64,000 nucleotides of DNA from Arsenophonus sp031446105. GTDB lineage: Bacteria; Pseudomonadota; Gammaproteobacteria; Enterobacterales; Enterobacteriaceae. The notes beneath the pieces were generated by a model, which saw only the letters and a program-made list of their open reading frames with translations, was not told where the DNA came from and ran no database searches. The position numbers and the translations under genes are program-made. Shown here piece after piece: positions 50,182 through 60,756 of the stretch. Each line of letters opens with the position of its first letter. Positions within the stretch are counted from its first letter, which is position 1. The DNA lies in the NCBI GenBank assembly GCA_031446105.1, contig CP132907.1, positions 310,001 to 374,000 of the forward strand, read 5' to 3'.

Positions 50182-52587
50182 TTACCATGTTCTACCAATA
50201 TTAAACTGAAATTCTTCATATTTATCACCTTTATAATATTTTAATGGCTTAGCATAAGAAAAAATTAATGGTCCCAGCGGTGATATCCATTGCAATGCAA
50301 TCCCTGTTGAAACCCGAATATTTGAGAATTTACCATAATCAGGCATATCTGCTCTCCAACTAATTTCTGTATTTCGCCAATTAGAATCCCAAACTGTGCC
50401 AGCATCAACAAAAAAAGATGTTCTAATTAAATTTAAATTTTTTTGATCAACAAATGGTGATGGCATAATTAACTCCAATGAAGCTGTTGCTATTGCATTT
50501 CCACCAATAGAATCTGTTGATGGATTACCAGATTTAGGAACTATTTGACCAGTTAATAGATTTTTTTCAAGATAAATAGCTTTAGGACCAATATTATTTG
50601 GACGAAAACCCCTTACTGTACCTAAACCGCCAGCATAAAAGTTTTCATAAAAAGGAAATTCTTTATGATTAATATCATTACCATAACCAAATTGCGTTCT
50701 ACCTAATAATATCCATTTGGCATCTTCGTCTAATGGATAATATTGAGATGTATCAAATTTAATTTTATAATATTGGTTATCTGAACCTGGAATGGTAATT
50801 TTACTATTTAAAAAGATTTTTTTTCCTGATGTTGGAAAAAATCCACGATCTAGATTATTATAAGTCCATCCTAAATCAACACTAAAATCATTAACATCAT
50901 AACACGCTTTGTCATAGAAATTTATTATTTTACCAATACTTGAAAAATAACGCCACATACTCGCTTGAGGTTTCATATCAGATAATAAATTGTGAACAAA
51001 ACCAGTACCAATGCGAAAAATATTATTTTCATCAAATGGAAAACTTAAGGTATTATCAGCACCATAAATTTTATCATTGTAATCTGATAAAAAAGCATCT
51101 TTTGCGCTAAAATTATTATAAAATATTCTTCCACTTAAACTGATACCATCAATATTAAAGTAAGGATCTGTTAATGATAATTCTCCATAAGTTGAATAAT
51201 CATTTTTTTTAGCACTCATACTAACTGCATTCCCTGTGCCTAACCAATTTTCTTCTTGAAGACCTATTTGAAAACTTATACCGCTTTCACTTCCAAAACC
51301 AATACCAAAATTCATTGAACCGGTATTACGTTCCTTAACTTTATATATTACATCAATTTGATCAGGTATATTTTTTACATGTTGTATTTCAACATCAACT
51401 TTTTCAAAAAAACCAGTACGTTTTAATCGATTTTGACCCGCAAGCACTAAATCATTTCCTAACCAAGCCCCTTCCATTTGACGCATTTCACGACGTAAAA
51501 CAGAATCTTTACTAACATGATTTCCAATAAAATTAATCTGACGAATATAAAAACGATGACCAGAATCAATATTAATATTTATTTTAAGTGTTTTATTTTT
51601 AATGTCAGTTTTTAACTCAGTAATAATATTTGGATATGCATACCCGTAATCTCCTAGAAAATTTTTAATATTTTTTTCTATTTTTTTGATTTTATTAATA
51701 TTATAAATTTCATTATTTTTAATTGTTATCAATTCATTAATTTCATTATAATATTCTTTTTTATCAACATTTAATTCTATATTTGATATAATATATTTAT
51801 CACCTTCTGTTATATTTATAGTAATATAAATATTTTCTCTATCAGGTGTTAAACTAATATTAGTCGAATTAATAGTAAATTTTGCATAACCTCTGCTAAA
51901 ATAAAAATTACGCAATAATTCTAAATCATGCAAGAATTTTTCTTTTTGGTATGTTCTATCTAAAATAATATTCCAATAAAAAAAATTATCTTTTAATTGA
52001 AAACTTTTAATCAAATCATGCTTGCTAAATATTTTATTACCAATAATATTAATATGCTGAATCTTAGCTGAAACTCCTTCAGAAAAAAATAATTTTAAAT
52101 GTACTTTATTATTTGGTAACATTAAAATAATAGGTTTTATTTTTATATTATATTTACCTATATCATAATAAAAATCTGTGAGCATATTAATAATATTATC
52201 TAATTTTTTTAAATTCATCACTTCTCCAATTCGAATATTAACAGCATCAAGATTATTTTTAAGAACATTAGTTTTAACAGATTGATTACCAAAAAATGAA
52301 ATATTTGCAATAATTGGTCTTTCTTTTAAACGAATAATCAGAGAATCTTTATTACGAAAAATTTTAATATCTTCAAAATTTCCAGTTGAAAACAAATCTC
52401 TAATAATACGGCTAATATCATTATTATTAATCTTATCTCCTATTTGAATTGGCATATTTAATAATGTAGTAGAAACTGCAATACGCTTCAGACCTTGAAA
52501 ATATATATTTTTTACAAGCCAATCTGAACTATACGCATAAAAACTAAAAAATAACAGCAATGTCATAAATAACTTTTTTATTGTCAT
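50182..52587 (-). CDS. bamA: BamA outer-membrane protein assembly factor
   Basis: Omp85 protein that folds and inserts beta-barrel proteins into the outer membrane. 801 residues against 810. Signal peptide to about residue 21, five POTRA domains to about 420, then a 16-stranded barrel with AGGLGTVRGFRPNNIGPK (the VRGF motif of strand/loop 6) and a C-terminal aromatic residue (FQFNIGRTW). Its presence with skp and degQ means outer-membrane barrel proteins are still made. Confidence 0.97.
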   Translation of the reverse strand: MTIKKLFMTLLLFFSFYAYSSDWLVKNIYFQGLKRIAVSTTLLNMPIQIGDKINNNDISRIIRDLFSTGNFEDIKIFRNKDSLIIRLKERPIIANISFFGNQSVKTNVLKNNLDAVNIRIGEVMNLKKLDNIINMLTDFYYDIGKYNIKIKPIILMLPNNKVHLKLFFSEGVSAKIQHINIIGNKIFSKHDLIKSFQLKDNFFYWNIILDRTYQKEKFLHDLELLRNFYFSRGYAKFTINSTNISLTPDRENIYITINITEGDKYIISNIELNVDKKEYYNEINELITIKNNEIYNINKIKKIEKNIKNFLGDYGYAYPNIITELKTDIKNKTLKININIDSGHRFYIRQINFIGNHVSKDSVLRREMRQMEGAWLGNDLVLAGQNRLKRTGFFEKVDVEIQHVKNIPDQIDVIYKVKERNTGSMNFGIGFGSESGISFQIGLQEENWLGTGNAVSMSAKKNDYSTYGELSLTDPYFNIDGISLSGRIFYNNFSAKDAFLSDYNDKIYGADNTLSFPFDENNIFRIGTGFVHNLLSDMKPQASMWRYFSSIGKIINFYDKACYDVNDFSVDLGWTYNNLDRGFFPTSGKKIFLNSKITIPGSDNQYYKIKFDTSQYYPLDEDAKWILLGRTQFGYGNDINHKEFPFYENFYAGGLGTVRGFRPNNIGPKAIYLEKNLLTGQIVPKSGNPSTDSIGGNAIATASLELIMPSPFVDQKNLNLIRTSFFVDAGTVWDSNWRNTEISWRADMPDYGKFSNIRVSTGIALQWISPLGPLIFSYAKPLKYYKGDKYEEFQFNIGRTW

Positions 52588-52621
52588 TATTCTTATAAAT
52601 ATTCCTAATTAATTGTTTTTA

Positions 52622-53977
52622 TTACAAACGAGAAAAATCATTGAAAAATGAAATTCCCATTAATAATATCAATAAAATAGCACCAATACGATAACTAAAA
52701 TCTTGTACACGTTCAGATACTGGCTTTCCTTTTATTTTTTCAATAATTAAGAAAAGTAATTGTCCACCATCTAATACAGGTAAAGGAAATAAATTAATGA
52801 TACCTAAATTAATACTAATTAATGCAATAAACATAAGATAATATATTAATCCAGACTCAGCAGAAAAACCTGCCCCTTTTGCAATAGAAATAGGTCCACT
52901 AAGATTAGAGAGTTTAATATCACCGATAAACAACTTACTAATCATACTGACTGTTATTTTCATTAATTTCCAAGTATTCTGAATGGCATGATATAGTGCA
53001 TCAAATAAACCATATTTTTGAATAATTTTATAATCATTTAAAAGTGGAATAAATGACAATTCAAATCCAGCAAATCCAATATTTTTCTTTTTTATTATGT
53101 CTTTAACTTTTGGTATTAAAATTAATTCTATATATTTACCATTTCTTTCAATAGTCAATAATAAAGGAACATTAGGACTTTTTTGAATAAAATAAGTTAA
53201 AGGGTGCCATACATCCAATACTTGTTCATTTACTTTTATAATTTTATCACCTATTTTTAAACCAGATAGTTCTGCTGCTGATCCAGGTTGGATATTACGA
53301 ATAATAGGATCTTCTCTAGCACTAACAGGCATAATACCTAAAGATAAAACAGGATCTTCTTTTTCTGGATCAAAATTCCAATTTTTTAAATTAATAACTT
53401 TTTTTATAGGATTTACATAACCAATCGGTAAAACATTAACGCTTAATTTTTTTTGTCCAATTTTACTAATCAAAGCAATGCGAACACTATTCCAATCAGG
53501 AGTTTTCATATCATCAATGGATTTTATTTCCATACCAGATGAAATATTAGCTTGTTCAGCAATAGAATTTGATTTAATATCTGCAATAACTGGACGAACA
53601 GAAGGTATACCAATCATATAAACCAACCAATATAAAAATATTGCTAATAAAAAACTGGACAATGGACCAGCACTTACAACAGCAAAACGCTCCATTAAAG
53701 TTTTATTATTAAACGTTGCATTTATATCATGTTTATGTTCTGCGATAGAAATGTCTTTATCTAACATTTTAACATAACCACCTAATGGTATCATAGCAAC
53801 AACAAATTCTGTACCATAACGATCTACTCTTCTCCATATTGTTTTTCCAAAACCAATTGAAAAACGTTCAATATAAATCCCATAAAATCTAGCAACAAAA
53901 AAATGTCCTAATTCATGCGCAATAATCAAGACACCCAATGCAATAACAAATGCAAACAAAGTAAAAAAAAATCCCAT
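52622..53977 (-). CDS. rseP: RseP site-2 intramembrane metalloprotease
   Basis: Inner-membrane zinc protease that in E. coli cleaves RseA to release sigma-E and also removes leftover signal peptides. I start at the ATG at 53977 (451 residues against 450), with AAGG inside the cdsA end as ribosome-binding site; an earlier ATG overlaps cdsA. Zinc motif HELGH at 21-25, two PDZ domains in the middle, LDGG at 402-405. DegS is not next to degQ; RseA and RpoE would need checking elsewhere, so signal-peptide clearance may be its main task. Confidence 0.95.
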   Translation of the reverse strand: MGFFFTLFAFVIALGVLIIAHELGHFFVARFYGIYIERFSIGFGKTIWRRVDRYGTEFVVAMIPLGGYVKMLDKDISIAEHKHDINATFNNKTLMERFAVVSAGPLSSFLLAIFLYWLVYMIGIPSVRPVIADIKSNSIAEQANISSGMEIKSIDDMKTPDWNSVRIALISKIGQKKLSVNVLPIGYVNPIKKVINLKNWNFDPEKEDPVLSLGIMPVSAREDPIIRNIQPGSAAELSGLKIGDKIIKVNEQVLDVWHPLTYFIQKSPNVPLLLTIERNGKYIELILIPKVKDIIKKKNIGFAGFELSFIPLLNDYKIIQKYGLFDALYHAIQNTWKLMKITVSMISKLFIGDIKLSNLSGPISIAKGAGFSAESGLIYYLMFIALISINLGIINLFPLPVLDGGQLLFLIIEKIKGKPVSERVQDFSYRIGAILLILLMGISFFNDFSRL

Positions 53978-53982
53978 AATGT

Positions 53983-54843
53983 TTATAACCTTATAAAACA
54001 AAATAACATTAATCCTGCAAAAATAGTTATAGCCGCTATTGAGCTATCTATTCTATCTAATACTCCACCATGTCCTGGAATTAAATTACTAGTATTTTTA
54101 ATTCCAGATTGCCTCTTAAACATGCTTTCTGTTAAATCACCTAAAATAGCACTAAAAATAATGATACAATTAATTAATAAATTTTTAGATATTAATAAAT
54201 TAGGAAAATAAAAATTAAATAAATATCCGATAACTCCTGCCGTAACTATACCACCCAGCATACCTTCAATAGTTTTTGCAGGTGAAATTTTTTCTGCTAA
54301 TTTATATTTTCCAAAAAAATATCCAAAAAAATAACCACCAATATCTATGCTCCAAACTAAAAAAATAATGTATAATATTAGCCAAGATCCAACAAATGGA
54401 TTAATTACATAATTAATGCTACGTATTAACAAGCTTCCAGAATAAAAAGGTAAGATACTAAAAATACAAAATAATATTTTTAATATCATAGAATCGGACC
54501 AAATCCGAGCAGAAAAAGGAAAGGTTATTAGTAATATTGTTGCAAATATCCACCAAATTAATCCAATACATAAAATATAAATAATTAAAGGTTCTTTTGT
54601 TAATTTAGTTAAATCTTGAAATGATAATTGTAATCCTAATAAACTTATACAAAATACAATAGAAAATATAATTCTTTTAACTGGTTTTATCCAACCAAAA
54701 AATTGACACCATTCCCAAACAGTAAATGCAATAATAAAAATCAAAACATAACCGAATACATCAAGAGGTAATAAAAAAATAAAAAAAATAAACAATGGAA
54801 TAAGTGTAACAGCACTAATAATACGAGTATTAAAATTTAACAA
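53983..54843 (-). CDS. cdsA: Phosphatidate cytidylyltransferase CdsA
   Basis: Makes CDP-diacylglycerol, the branch point of phospholipid synthesis, in the inner membrane. 286 residues against 285. About eight hydrophobic segments; the family signature near the C-terminus is SMFKRQSGIKNTSNLIPGHGG with the downstream DRIDS, read here in two parts (KRQSGIKNTSNLIPGHGG and VLDRIDSS). It ends 5 bases before rseP. Confidence 0.96.
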   Translation of the reverse strand: MLNFNTRIISAVTLIPLFIFFIFLLPLDVFGYVLIFIIAFTVWEWCQFFGWIKPVKRIIFSIVFCISLLGLQLSFQDLTKLTKEPLIIYILCIGLIWWIFATILLITFPFSARIWSDSMILKILFCIFSILPFYSGSLLIRSINYVINPFVGSWLILYIIFLVWSIDIGGYFFGYFFGKYKLAEKISPAKTIEGMLGGIVTAGVIGYLFNFYFPNLLISKNLLINCIIIFSAILGDLTESMFKRQSGIKNTSNLIPGHGGVLDRIDSSIAAITIFAGLMLFCFIRL

Positions 54844-54860
54844 AATAAGTCTCTATATTT

Positions 54861-55610
54861 TTATGAATTAATATTATCATTCGTAGTTTTACCAAATCGT
54901 CTTTCACGATTACTAAAAGCTTTAATTGCACTTCTAAAAGCTATTTCATCAAAATCAGGCCACAATATATCAGTAAAATAAAATTCAGCATAAGCAATCT
55001 GCCATAAAAGAAAATTACTAATACGATATTCTTTTCCCGTTCTAATAACTAAATCAACCATTGGTTGATCATGTAAACTAATACATTTATTTACTATTTC
55101 TTCATTAATATTTTCTGGTAATAATGTACCTTTTTTAATTTTTTTAGCAATTATACGCATTCCATTTGTAATATCCCAACGACCACCATAATTTACTGCA
55201 ATATTAAGTTGTAACCCAGTATTTTTTTCTGTTACAGAAATTGCATTTTTAATTAGTTTTTTTAATTTAATCTTAAATTTACTTGTATCACCAATAATAG
55301 TTAATTTTATATTGTGTATATTTAAGTTTTGAATTCCATTGCCTAAATACAGAGTAAATAATTCCATCAAAGCACTTACTTCAGTTTCTGGTCTATTCCA
55401 ATTTTCACTACTAAACGCATAAAGCGTTAAAGATTGAATTTGATTTTTAATTGCAAATTTAATTGCTTTTTTTACTGCTTCTGTGCCTGCAATATGCCCT
55501 TTTATTCTTAATTTTCCATGTTTTTTTGCCCACCGGCCATTACCATCCATAATAATAGCAACATGCTTAGGTATTCGATAGTATAAATTATTCTCATACA
55601 TAAATTTCAT
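54861..55610 (-). CDS. uppS: Undecaprenyl diphosphate synthase UppS
   Basis: Cis-prenyltransferase making the C55 lipid carrier for peptidoglycan and O-antigen. 249 residues against 253. Asp22 in MDGNGRWAKK binds the diphosphate, and YAFSSENWNRP, NYGGRWDI and IRTGKEYRISNFLLWQ are intact. AGGAA lies 8 bases before the ATG. The gene upstream, dxr, is 1.3 kb away, whereas in E. coli the two almost touch. Confidence 0.97.
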   Translation of the reverse strand: MKFMYENNLYYRIPKHVAIIMDGNGRWAKKHGKLRIKGHIAGTEAVKKAIKFAIKNQIQSLTLYAFSSENWNRPETEVSALMELFTLYLGNGIQNLNIHNIKLTIIGDTSKFKIKLKKLIKNAISVTEKNTGLQLNIAVNYGGRWDITNGMRIIAKKIKKGTLLPENINEEIVNKCISLHDQPMVDLVIRTGKEYRISNFLLWQIAYAEFYFTDILWPDFDEIAFRSAIKAFSNRERRFGKTTNDNINS

Positions 55611-56914
55611 AAAAAAATTCCTGCTTATAAATTAATAGAAATATTACATGCAATTTTTACGAAAAATAAAAAACAAGATTGTTAAAAATTAAGAATAAAT
55701 ATGTTTATTGATAATTCTAAAAAATATCTTATTTAAAATATTAATTATGATTTTATTTAAAAATAAAAACACATTGCATTTATACATACTTTTAGAAGAA
55801 AACTAACATTAAATGTTTTAAAATATAACTAAAATTTAAATAAAAAATTTTTATAATGTCAAAATTTAAATATAATTAATACTATATAAATATAATTTTT
55901 ATTATATTTTATAATATTACATAAAATAGCATATATCATATTTTTATGTTTTTTAGTTTTTATTTCTTAATAATAACATTTTTTAAAATTATAATAATTA
56001 ATTATTTTACTACGTGCAATATGTATTATTTTATAATATATTTTATTAATTTATTTTAAAAATAAAATATTTCATAAATAAATATTTTATATAATCTTTT
56101 AATTTTTTAAAAAAATTAATAAAAACTTAAAATAATCTGTGCTTTTTAAAAATTATAAATTTTTATATAATATTTAAAAAATAATTCTTTATAAGAGCTA
56201 TAATCTATTACAGATTTTTTGTTATTTTTTTATAAAATACAGAATTATTTAAATAAATATTTATAAAACTTATTAATATTCAAAATTTTAATTTTTATTT
56301 ATATTTTTTTAAGTTATAAAACTATGTTTTATAGTATATAAAAAAATAAAAGAAATTATCTAATTCTTGATTTTTAAAATTTATTTTTCGAATTTTTAAA
56401 ATACAAAAATCATCAATAACAATCATTAATACAGTATTGAATTAATTAATAATTTTATTATAAAAAATTTATTTTTTTATATAAAAATATTAAAATTTAA
56501 GAAACAGTAATATTTTTTATTAAAAATATAATATATATTTTTTAAAAATTATCTTAAAAATATTTTATCAAACCAATAATATTGATATTATTAATTTTAT
56601 TCCAAATTAAATATCAATATAAATAATAATGAAAATATAGTTATTATAATTAGGATAATTTTTTTAAAAGAATAATACATTATTTTTTAAAATTTAATAT
56701 AAAATATAACATATTATTTTTACAAAAAATAATAAATACAATAATCTTTTTATTTAAGAAAAGAAAATTCAAATAAAAATAAAATATTTATGACTTTAAT
56801 TTTTTATTTTTTATTAAAAAAAACATTTTATCAATTAAAAAAATACTAACTTATCTGAATAAATAAACCAAATATTAATAAAATAAAATTCTATTTTATA
56901 TAATATATATTTTT
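55611..56914. other. 1.3-kb spacer between dxr and uppS
   Basis: A 1,304-base A/T-rich stretch inside a block that is otherwise collinear with E. coli. Unlike other long spacers, no E. coli gene is known to lie here (dxr and uppS are about 0.2 kb apart). I see no coding remnant or repeat. Confidence 0.5.
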
Positions 56915-58111
56915 TTAATTTGATAAAATTTTTATATACTCATAAGTTATTGTTCTAACTTCTTTATCAATTTCTAATACTGCATCAATAGTATCAGGTT
57001 CAGAGAAATTTAATTTTTCTAACATATTTAAATTAACTTTAGCAATATCAGTAAATTGAAGATTACCAGCTAAATATGCAGCAACAGAAATTTCATTAGC
57101 AGCATTTAAAATAGTAGTAGCTGCTTGCCCATGACAACAGGCATCAATTGCTAATTTTAAACATGGATAACGTTGATAATCTGGAGAAATGAAAGTAAGT
57201 GAAGATATTTTCTTAAAATCAATAGATTTTGCACCTGAATAAATACGATCAGGATAACCCATGCTGTAAGCAATAGGTATTCTCATATCTGGAATACCTA
57301 ATTGCGCAATTATACTTCCATCTTGATAAGATACCATAGAATGAATAATAGATTGTGGGTGAATAATAACCTCAATTTCTTCATTAGAAGTATTAAAAAA
57401 ATACCGTACTGCGATATACTCAAAACCTTTATTCATCATAGTGGCCGAATCAACTGAAATTTTAGATCCCATAGACCAATTAGGATGATTACAGGCTTTA
57501 TCAGGAGTCATATGCGGAAGATATGAAATAGGAATTTCAAAAAATGGTCCACCAGATCCTGTTAATATTATTTTATTAATACCTTTTTGTTTTAAATTAG
57601 AAAAACCTAAATTACATTGAATTTCTGTTGGTAAACTTTGAAATATTGCATTGTGCTCACTATCGATAGGAATTACTTGAGCGCCATATTTTTTAATAGC
57701 ATTAAAAAAAAGTTTTCCACTAGTAATTAATGATTCTTTATTAGCCAATAAAATTCGTTTCCCTTGACGAATAGCAGATAAAGTTGGTAATAATCCTGCT
57801 ATTCCTGTAATAGCAGACATAACTTGATCTGCATCATTAAGTCCAGCTACTTCACAAATTCCTTTTTCTCCCGATAAAACTTCAGTTTTAGATCCTTGAT
57901 TATATAATATTGTTTTTAATTTATTTGCTGCTGCTTTATCTGACATCGCAGCATATAATGGTTTAAATTCCACACATTGTTGCACCATGATACTAACATT
58001 TTTATTTGCAACTAATCCGATTATCTGAAATGTTTCTTTATTTTCTTTAACTACTGATAATGTTGTTTTACCAATTGAACCAGTTGAACCTAAAATGGTT
58101 AATTTTATCAT
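56915..58111 (-). CDS. dxr: 1-deoxy-D-xylulose 5-phosphate reductoisomerase
   Basis: Second step of the MEP isoprenoid pathway, which feeds UppS and ubiquinone. 398 residues, the E. coli length. NADPH-binding GSTGSIG at 8-14, metal-binding DSEHNAIFQ, GSGGPF and the SVDSATMMNKGFE block are intact, so the enzyme should work. In the same direction as frr and uppS. Confidence 0.97.
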   Translation of the reverse strand: MIKLTILGSTGSIGKTTLSVVKENKETFQIIGLVANKNVSIMVQQCVEFKPLYAAMSDKAAANKLKTILYNQGSKTEVLSGEKGICEVAGLNDADQVMSAITGIAGLLPTLSAIRQGKRILLANKESLITSGKLFFNAIKKYGAQVIPIDSEHNAIFQSLPTEIQCNLGFSNLKQKGINKIILTGSGGPFFEIPISYLPHMTPDKACNHPNWSMGSKISVDSATMMNKGFEYIAVRYFFNTSNEEIEVIIHPQSIIHSMVSYQDGSIIAQLGIPDMRIPIAYSMGYPDRIYSGAKSIDFKKISSLTFISPDYQRYPCLKLAIDACCHGQAATTILNAANEISVAAYLAGNLQFTDIAKVNLNMLEKLNFSEPDTIDAVLEIDKEVRTITYEYIKILSN

Positions 58112-58279
58112 TTTATAATATATGCTCTACTGTATTTTAAAAAATATGCACTTTATTATTTATTAAAAGTAATCTAAAAAATTATTTAAAGAATAATATA
58201 TAAAAAATATTTACCTTACATTTTTAATTTTTTTATAAAAATTCAATTTTATATTTAAAATATTTTTTTAGATCAATAA

Positions 58280-58837
58280 TTAAAACCTTATTAATTCATC
58301 TTCTTTTATCTGCAATTCTTTATCAATTTTTTTTATAAAACTATCAGTGAATTTTTGAATATCATTTTGAGCAATACGTTCATGATCCTTGCTGATTTTT
58401 TTATATTTCATTAAAGACTTAATTTTATCATTGGCTTCACGTCTTATATTCCGCACAGATACTCTAGCGCATTCAGCAGATTTACGTACAATTTTTATAA
58501 AATTTTTTCTTCTTTCTTGTGTTAATGGTAATAAAGAAACGCGAATTATTGTTCCTTTTGAACAAGGACTTAAACCAAGATCTGATGCACTAATAGCTTT
58601 TTCAACAGATTGAACTAATTTAGATTCAAAGACATTAATTACTAATGTACGTGCATCTTCAACAATAACATTTGCCAATTGTTTTAATGGAGTACTAATT
58701 CCGTAATATTTTACAAATATATCATCTAATAAAACTGGAGATGCACGACCAGTACGAACTTTATTCATTTGTATTTTTAGTACTTCAATGCTTTTTTGCA
58801 TACCTGCTTGAGTATCTTTTTTTATTTTATTAATCAC
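58280..58837 (-). CDS. frr: Ribosome recycling factor
   Basis: Splits ribosomes after termination together with EF-G. 185 residues, the usual length, with the three-helix bundle and the VRTGRASP-like signature KVRTGRASPVLLD. The start codon is GTG with AAGGA upstream; E. coli frr also uses GTG, so the rare start has survived despite the A/T drift. Confidence 0.97.
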   Translation of the reverse strand: MINKIKKDTQAGMQKSIEVLKIQMNKVRTGRASPVLLDDIFVKYYGISTPLKQLANVIVEDARTLVINVFESKLVQSVEKAISASDLGLSPCSKGTIIRVSLLPLTQERRKNFIKIVRKSAECARVSVRNIRREANDKIKSLMKYKKISKDHERIAQNDIQKFTDSFIKKIDKELQIKEDELIRF

Positions 58838-58943
58838 ATATAAATCCTTTTAAAGAAATAATCATTATTGACTTTAATCAATATAATTTTTATATAAAAA
58901 ATAAAATTATAACTGATAAATTTATTGAAATTATATTTTTAAA

Positions 58944-59672
58944 CTAATTATTAGTAATCAAAGTACCTTCATTGCCACCTACAACAATGCTAGATAAAAT
59001 ATCAGGTTTATTAAAATTAAAAATCCGAATCGGCAAATTATGATCTCTTGCCAAAGTAAATGCAGCTAAATCCATAACTTTTAATTCACGCTCTAAAACA
59101 TCTTGATAAGTTAATTTATGATAAAGTACTACATTTAAACTTTTTGACGGATCTGAAGAATAAATACCATCTACTTTAGTGGCTTTTAAAACAATATTAG
59201 CTTCGATTTCTATACCTCGTAAACATGCCGCTGAATCTGTTGTAAAAAAAGGATTCCCTGTTCCTGCTGAAAAAATAACAACCTTACCATTAAGAAGTAA
59301 ACTAATAGCTTCTAAGCAACTATAATTACTGCAAACACCATTTAATGGGATCGCAGACATTAATTCAGCATTAATAGATAAACGTTGCAAAGCATCACGC
59401 ATAGCTAATCCATTAATTACCGTAGATAACATACCTATATGATCACCAACAACACGATTCATTCCAGACTTTGCTAAACATTCACCCCTGAATAAGTTAC
59501 CACCACCAATAACAACAGCAACCTGTATACTGAGTTGTACTAATTTTTTAATTTCATTTGCCATGCGATTTAAAACTTTATTATCAATACCAAATTTTTT
59601 TGAACCTTGCAAAGCTTCACCGCTAATTTTAAGCAAAATACGCTGATATACTGGTTTTGTATTGGTAAACAT
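58944..59672 (-). CDS. pyrH: Uridylate kinase PyrH
   Basis: Phosphorylates UMP to UDP; hexameric amino-acid-kinase fold. 242 residues against 241. ATP-binding KISGEALQG, glycine-rich VVIGGGNLFRG, and GTGNPFFTTDSAACLRG are intact. Lies between tsf and frr as in E. coli, with a hairpin in the spacer to tsf. Confidence 0.97.
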   Translation of the reverse strand: MFTNTKPVYQRILLKISGEALQGSKKFGIDNKVLNRMANEIKKLVQLSIQVAVVIGGGNLFRGECLAKSGMNRVVGDHIGMLSTVINGLAMRDALQRLSINAELMSAIPLNGVCSNYSCLEAISLLLNGKVVIFSAGTGNPFFTTDSAACLRGIEIEANIVLKATKVDGIYSSDPSKSLNVVLYHKLTYQDVLERELKVMDLAAFTLARDHNLPIRIFNFNKPDILSSIVVGGNEGTLITNN

Positions 59673-59736
59673 TTTATTTTATCCTAAATAAAAATAATAA
59701 AAATATTTTTTAAATACTTGTGATTTATATATCTAA

Positions 59737-59756
59737 TTTTTGAAAATCTTCAAAAA
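59737..59756 (-). other. Small hairpin between tsf and pyrH
   Basis: TTTTTGAA pairs with TTCAAAAA around a four-base loop (8 bp). There is no clear following T tract on the minus strand, so it could be a weak attenuator, an RNA-processing or 3'-end stabilising element, or chance. Confidence 0.3.
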
Positions 59757-59892
59757 TATTATTAGTAAATATTGTAATATATATTAAATTATTTATAAAT
59801 TATTATATATTTTATAGTATTCTTTAAAAGAAGAAGCATTTTCATATAGTTTCCCATTACTATTAAGTAAAATAAAAATTTTTATTTATTTT

Positions 59893-60708
59893 TTAAATAA
59901 TTTCACTTTCACCAAGTTCAATGCGTATAAAATTCAGAATATTTATTTTTTTTTCTTTTAAAAAAGTACCAACAGTTTTACTTGGTTCCATAACAAATTT
60001 TTGTCCAGTCAAAGAAATTTCTTCAAGAAATTTCTTTATACGTCCTTTTACTATTTTTTCTACAATATTAAAAGGTTTACCAGATTTCATTGCTATTGCT
60101 AATTGAATTTGTCTTTCATGAGAAATAATATCTGTTGGAACATCTAATGGAGTAATATACTCTGGTTTGCTTGCTGCAATATGTATTGCAATATTTTTAA
60201 GAATTTCTTCTTCTGCAATTTTAGAAGCAGCCACAAGAACACCAATACGAAAAGCATGCAAGTAAGATCCTATTATTTCACCTTGAAGAATTTTAATGCG
60301 ATTAATTTTAATATTTTCACCAATCTTAATAATCATTTCTTCAAGTTGATCTTGAAATTTTATTCTTAATTCATTAATATCAAAAACATTATTTTTTATA
60401 ATAAAGTTTAATATTTTATTTGCAAATTCAAAAAAAATTGAAGATTTAGCTACAAAATCTGTCTCACAATTTAATTCTAACAAAGCAGCAATTTTCTTAT
60501 CCATAGAAACTTTTAACACTATAATACCTTCAGTAACAATACGATTTGCTTTTTTAGCTACTTTCGCTTTACCTGCTTTACGCATATTATCGATGGCTAT
60601 ATTTATGTTACCATTAGCTTTTACTAATGCTTTTTTACAATCCATCATACCAACACCGGTGCGTTGACGCAGCTCTTTTACTAAAAGAGCGGTAATTTCT
60701 TCAGACAT
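59893..60708 (-). CDS. tsf: Elongation factor Ts
   Basis: Guanine nucleotide exchange factor for EF-Tu. 271 residues against 283. N-terminal UBA-like domain with VKELRQRTGVGMMDCKKAL, then the EF-Ts signature ELNCETDFVAK. The missing residues are spread over the C-terminal half (subdomain C and coiled coil), which is lysine-rich. Follows rpsB by 48 bases. Confidence 0.97.
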   Translation of the reverse strand: MSEEITALLVKELRQRTGVGMMDCKKALVKANGNINIAIDNMRKAGKAKVAKKANRIVTEGIIVLKVSMDKKIAALLELNCETDFVAKSSIFFEFANKILNFIIKNNVFDINELRIKFQDQLEEMIIKIGENIKINRIKILQGEIIGSYLHAFRIGVLVAASKIAEEEILKNIAIHIAASKPEYITPLDVPTDIISHERQIQLAIAMKSGKPFNIVEKIVKGRIKKFLEEISLTGQKFVMEPSKTVGTFLKEKKINILNFIRIELGESEII

Positions 60709-60756
60709 ATAATTATTCCTAAAACTATTTAATATATTATGTTTAACAATAAATAT

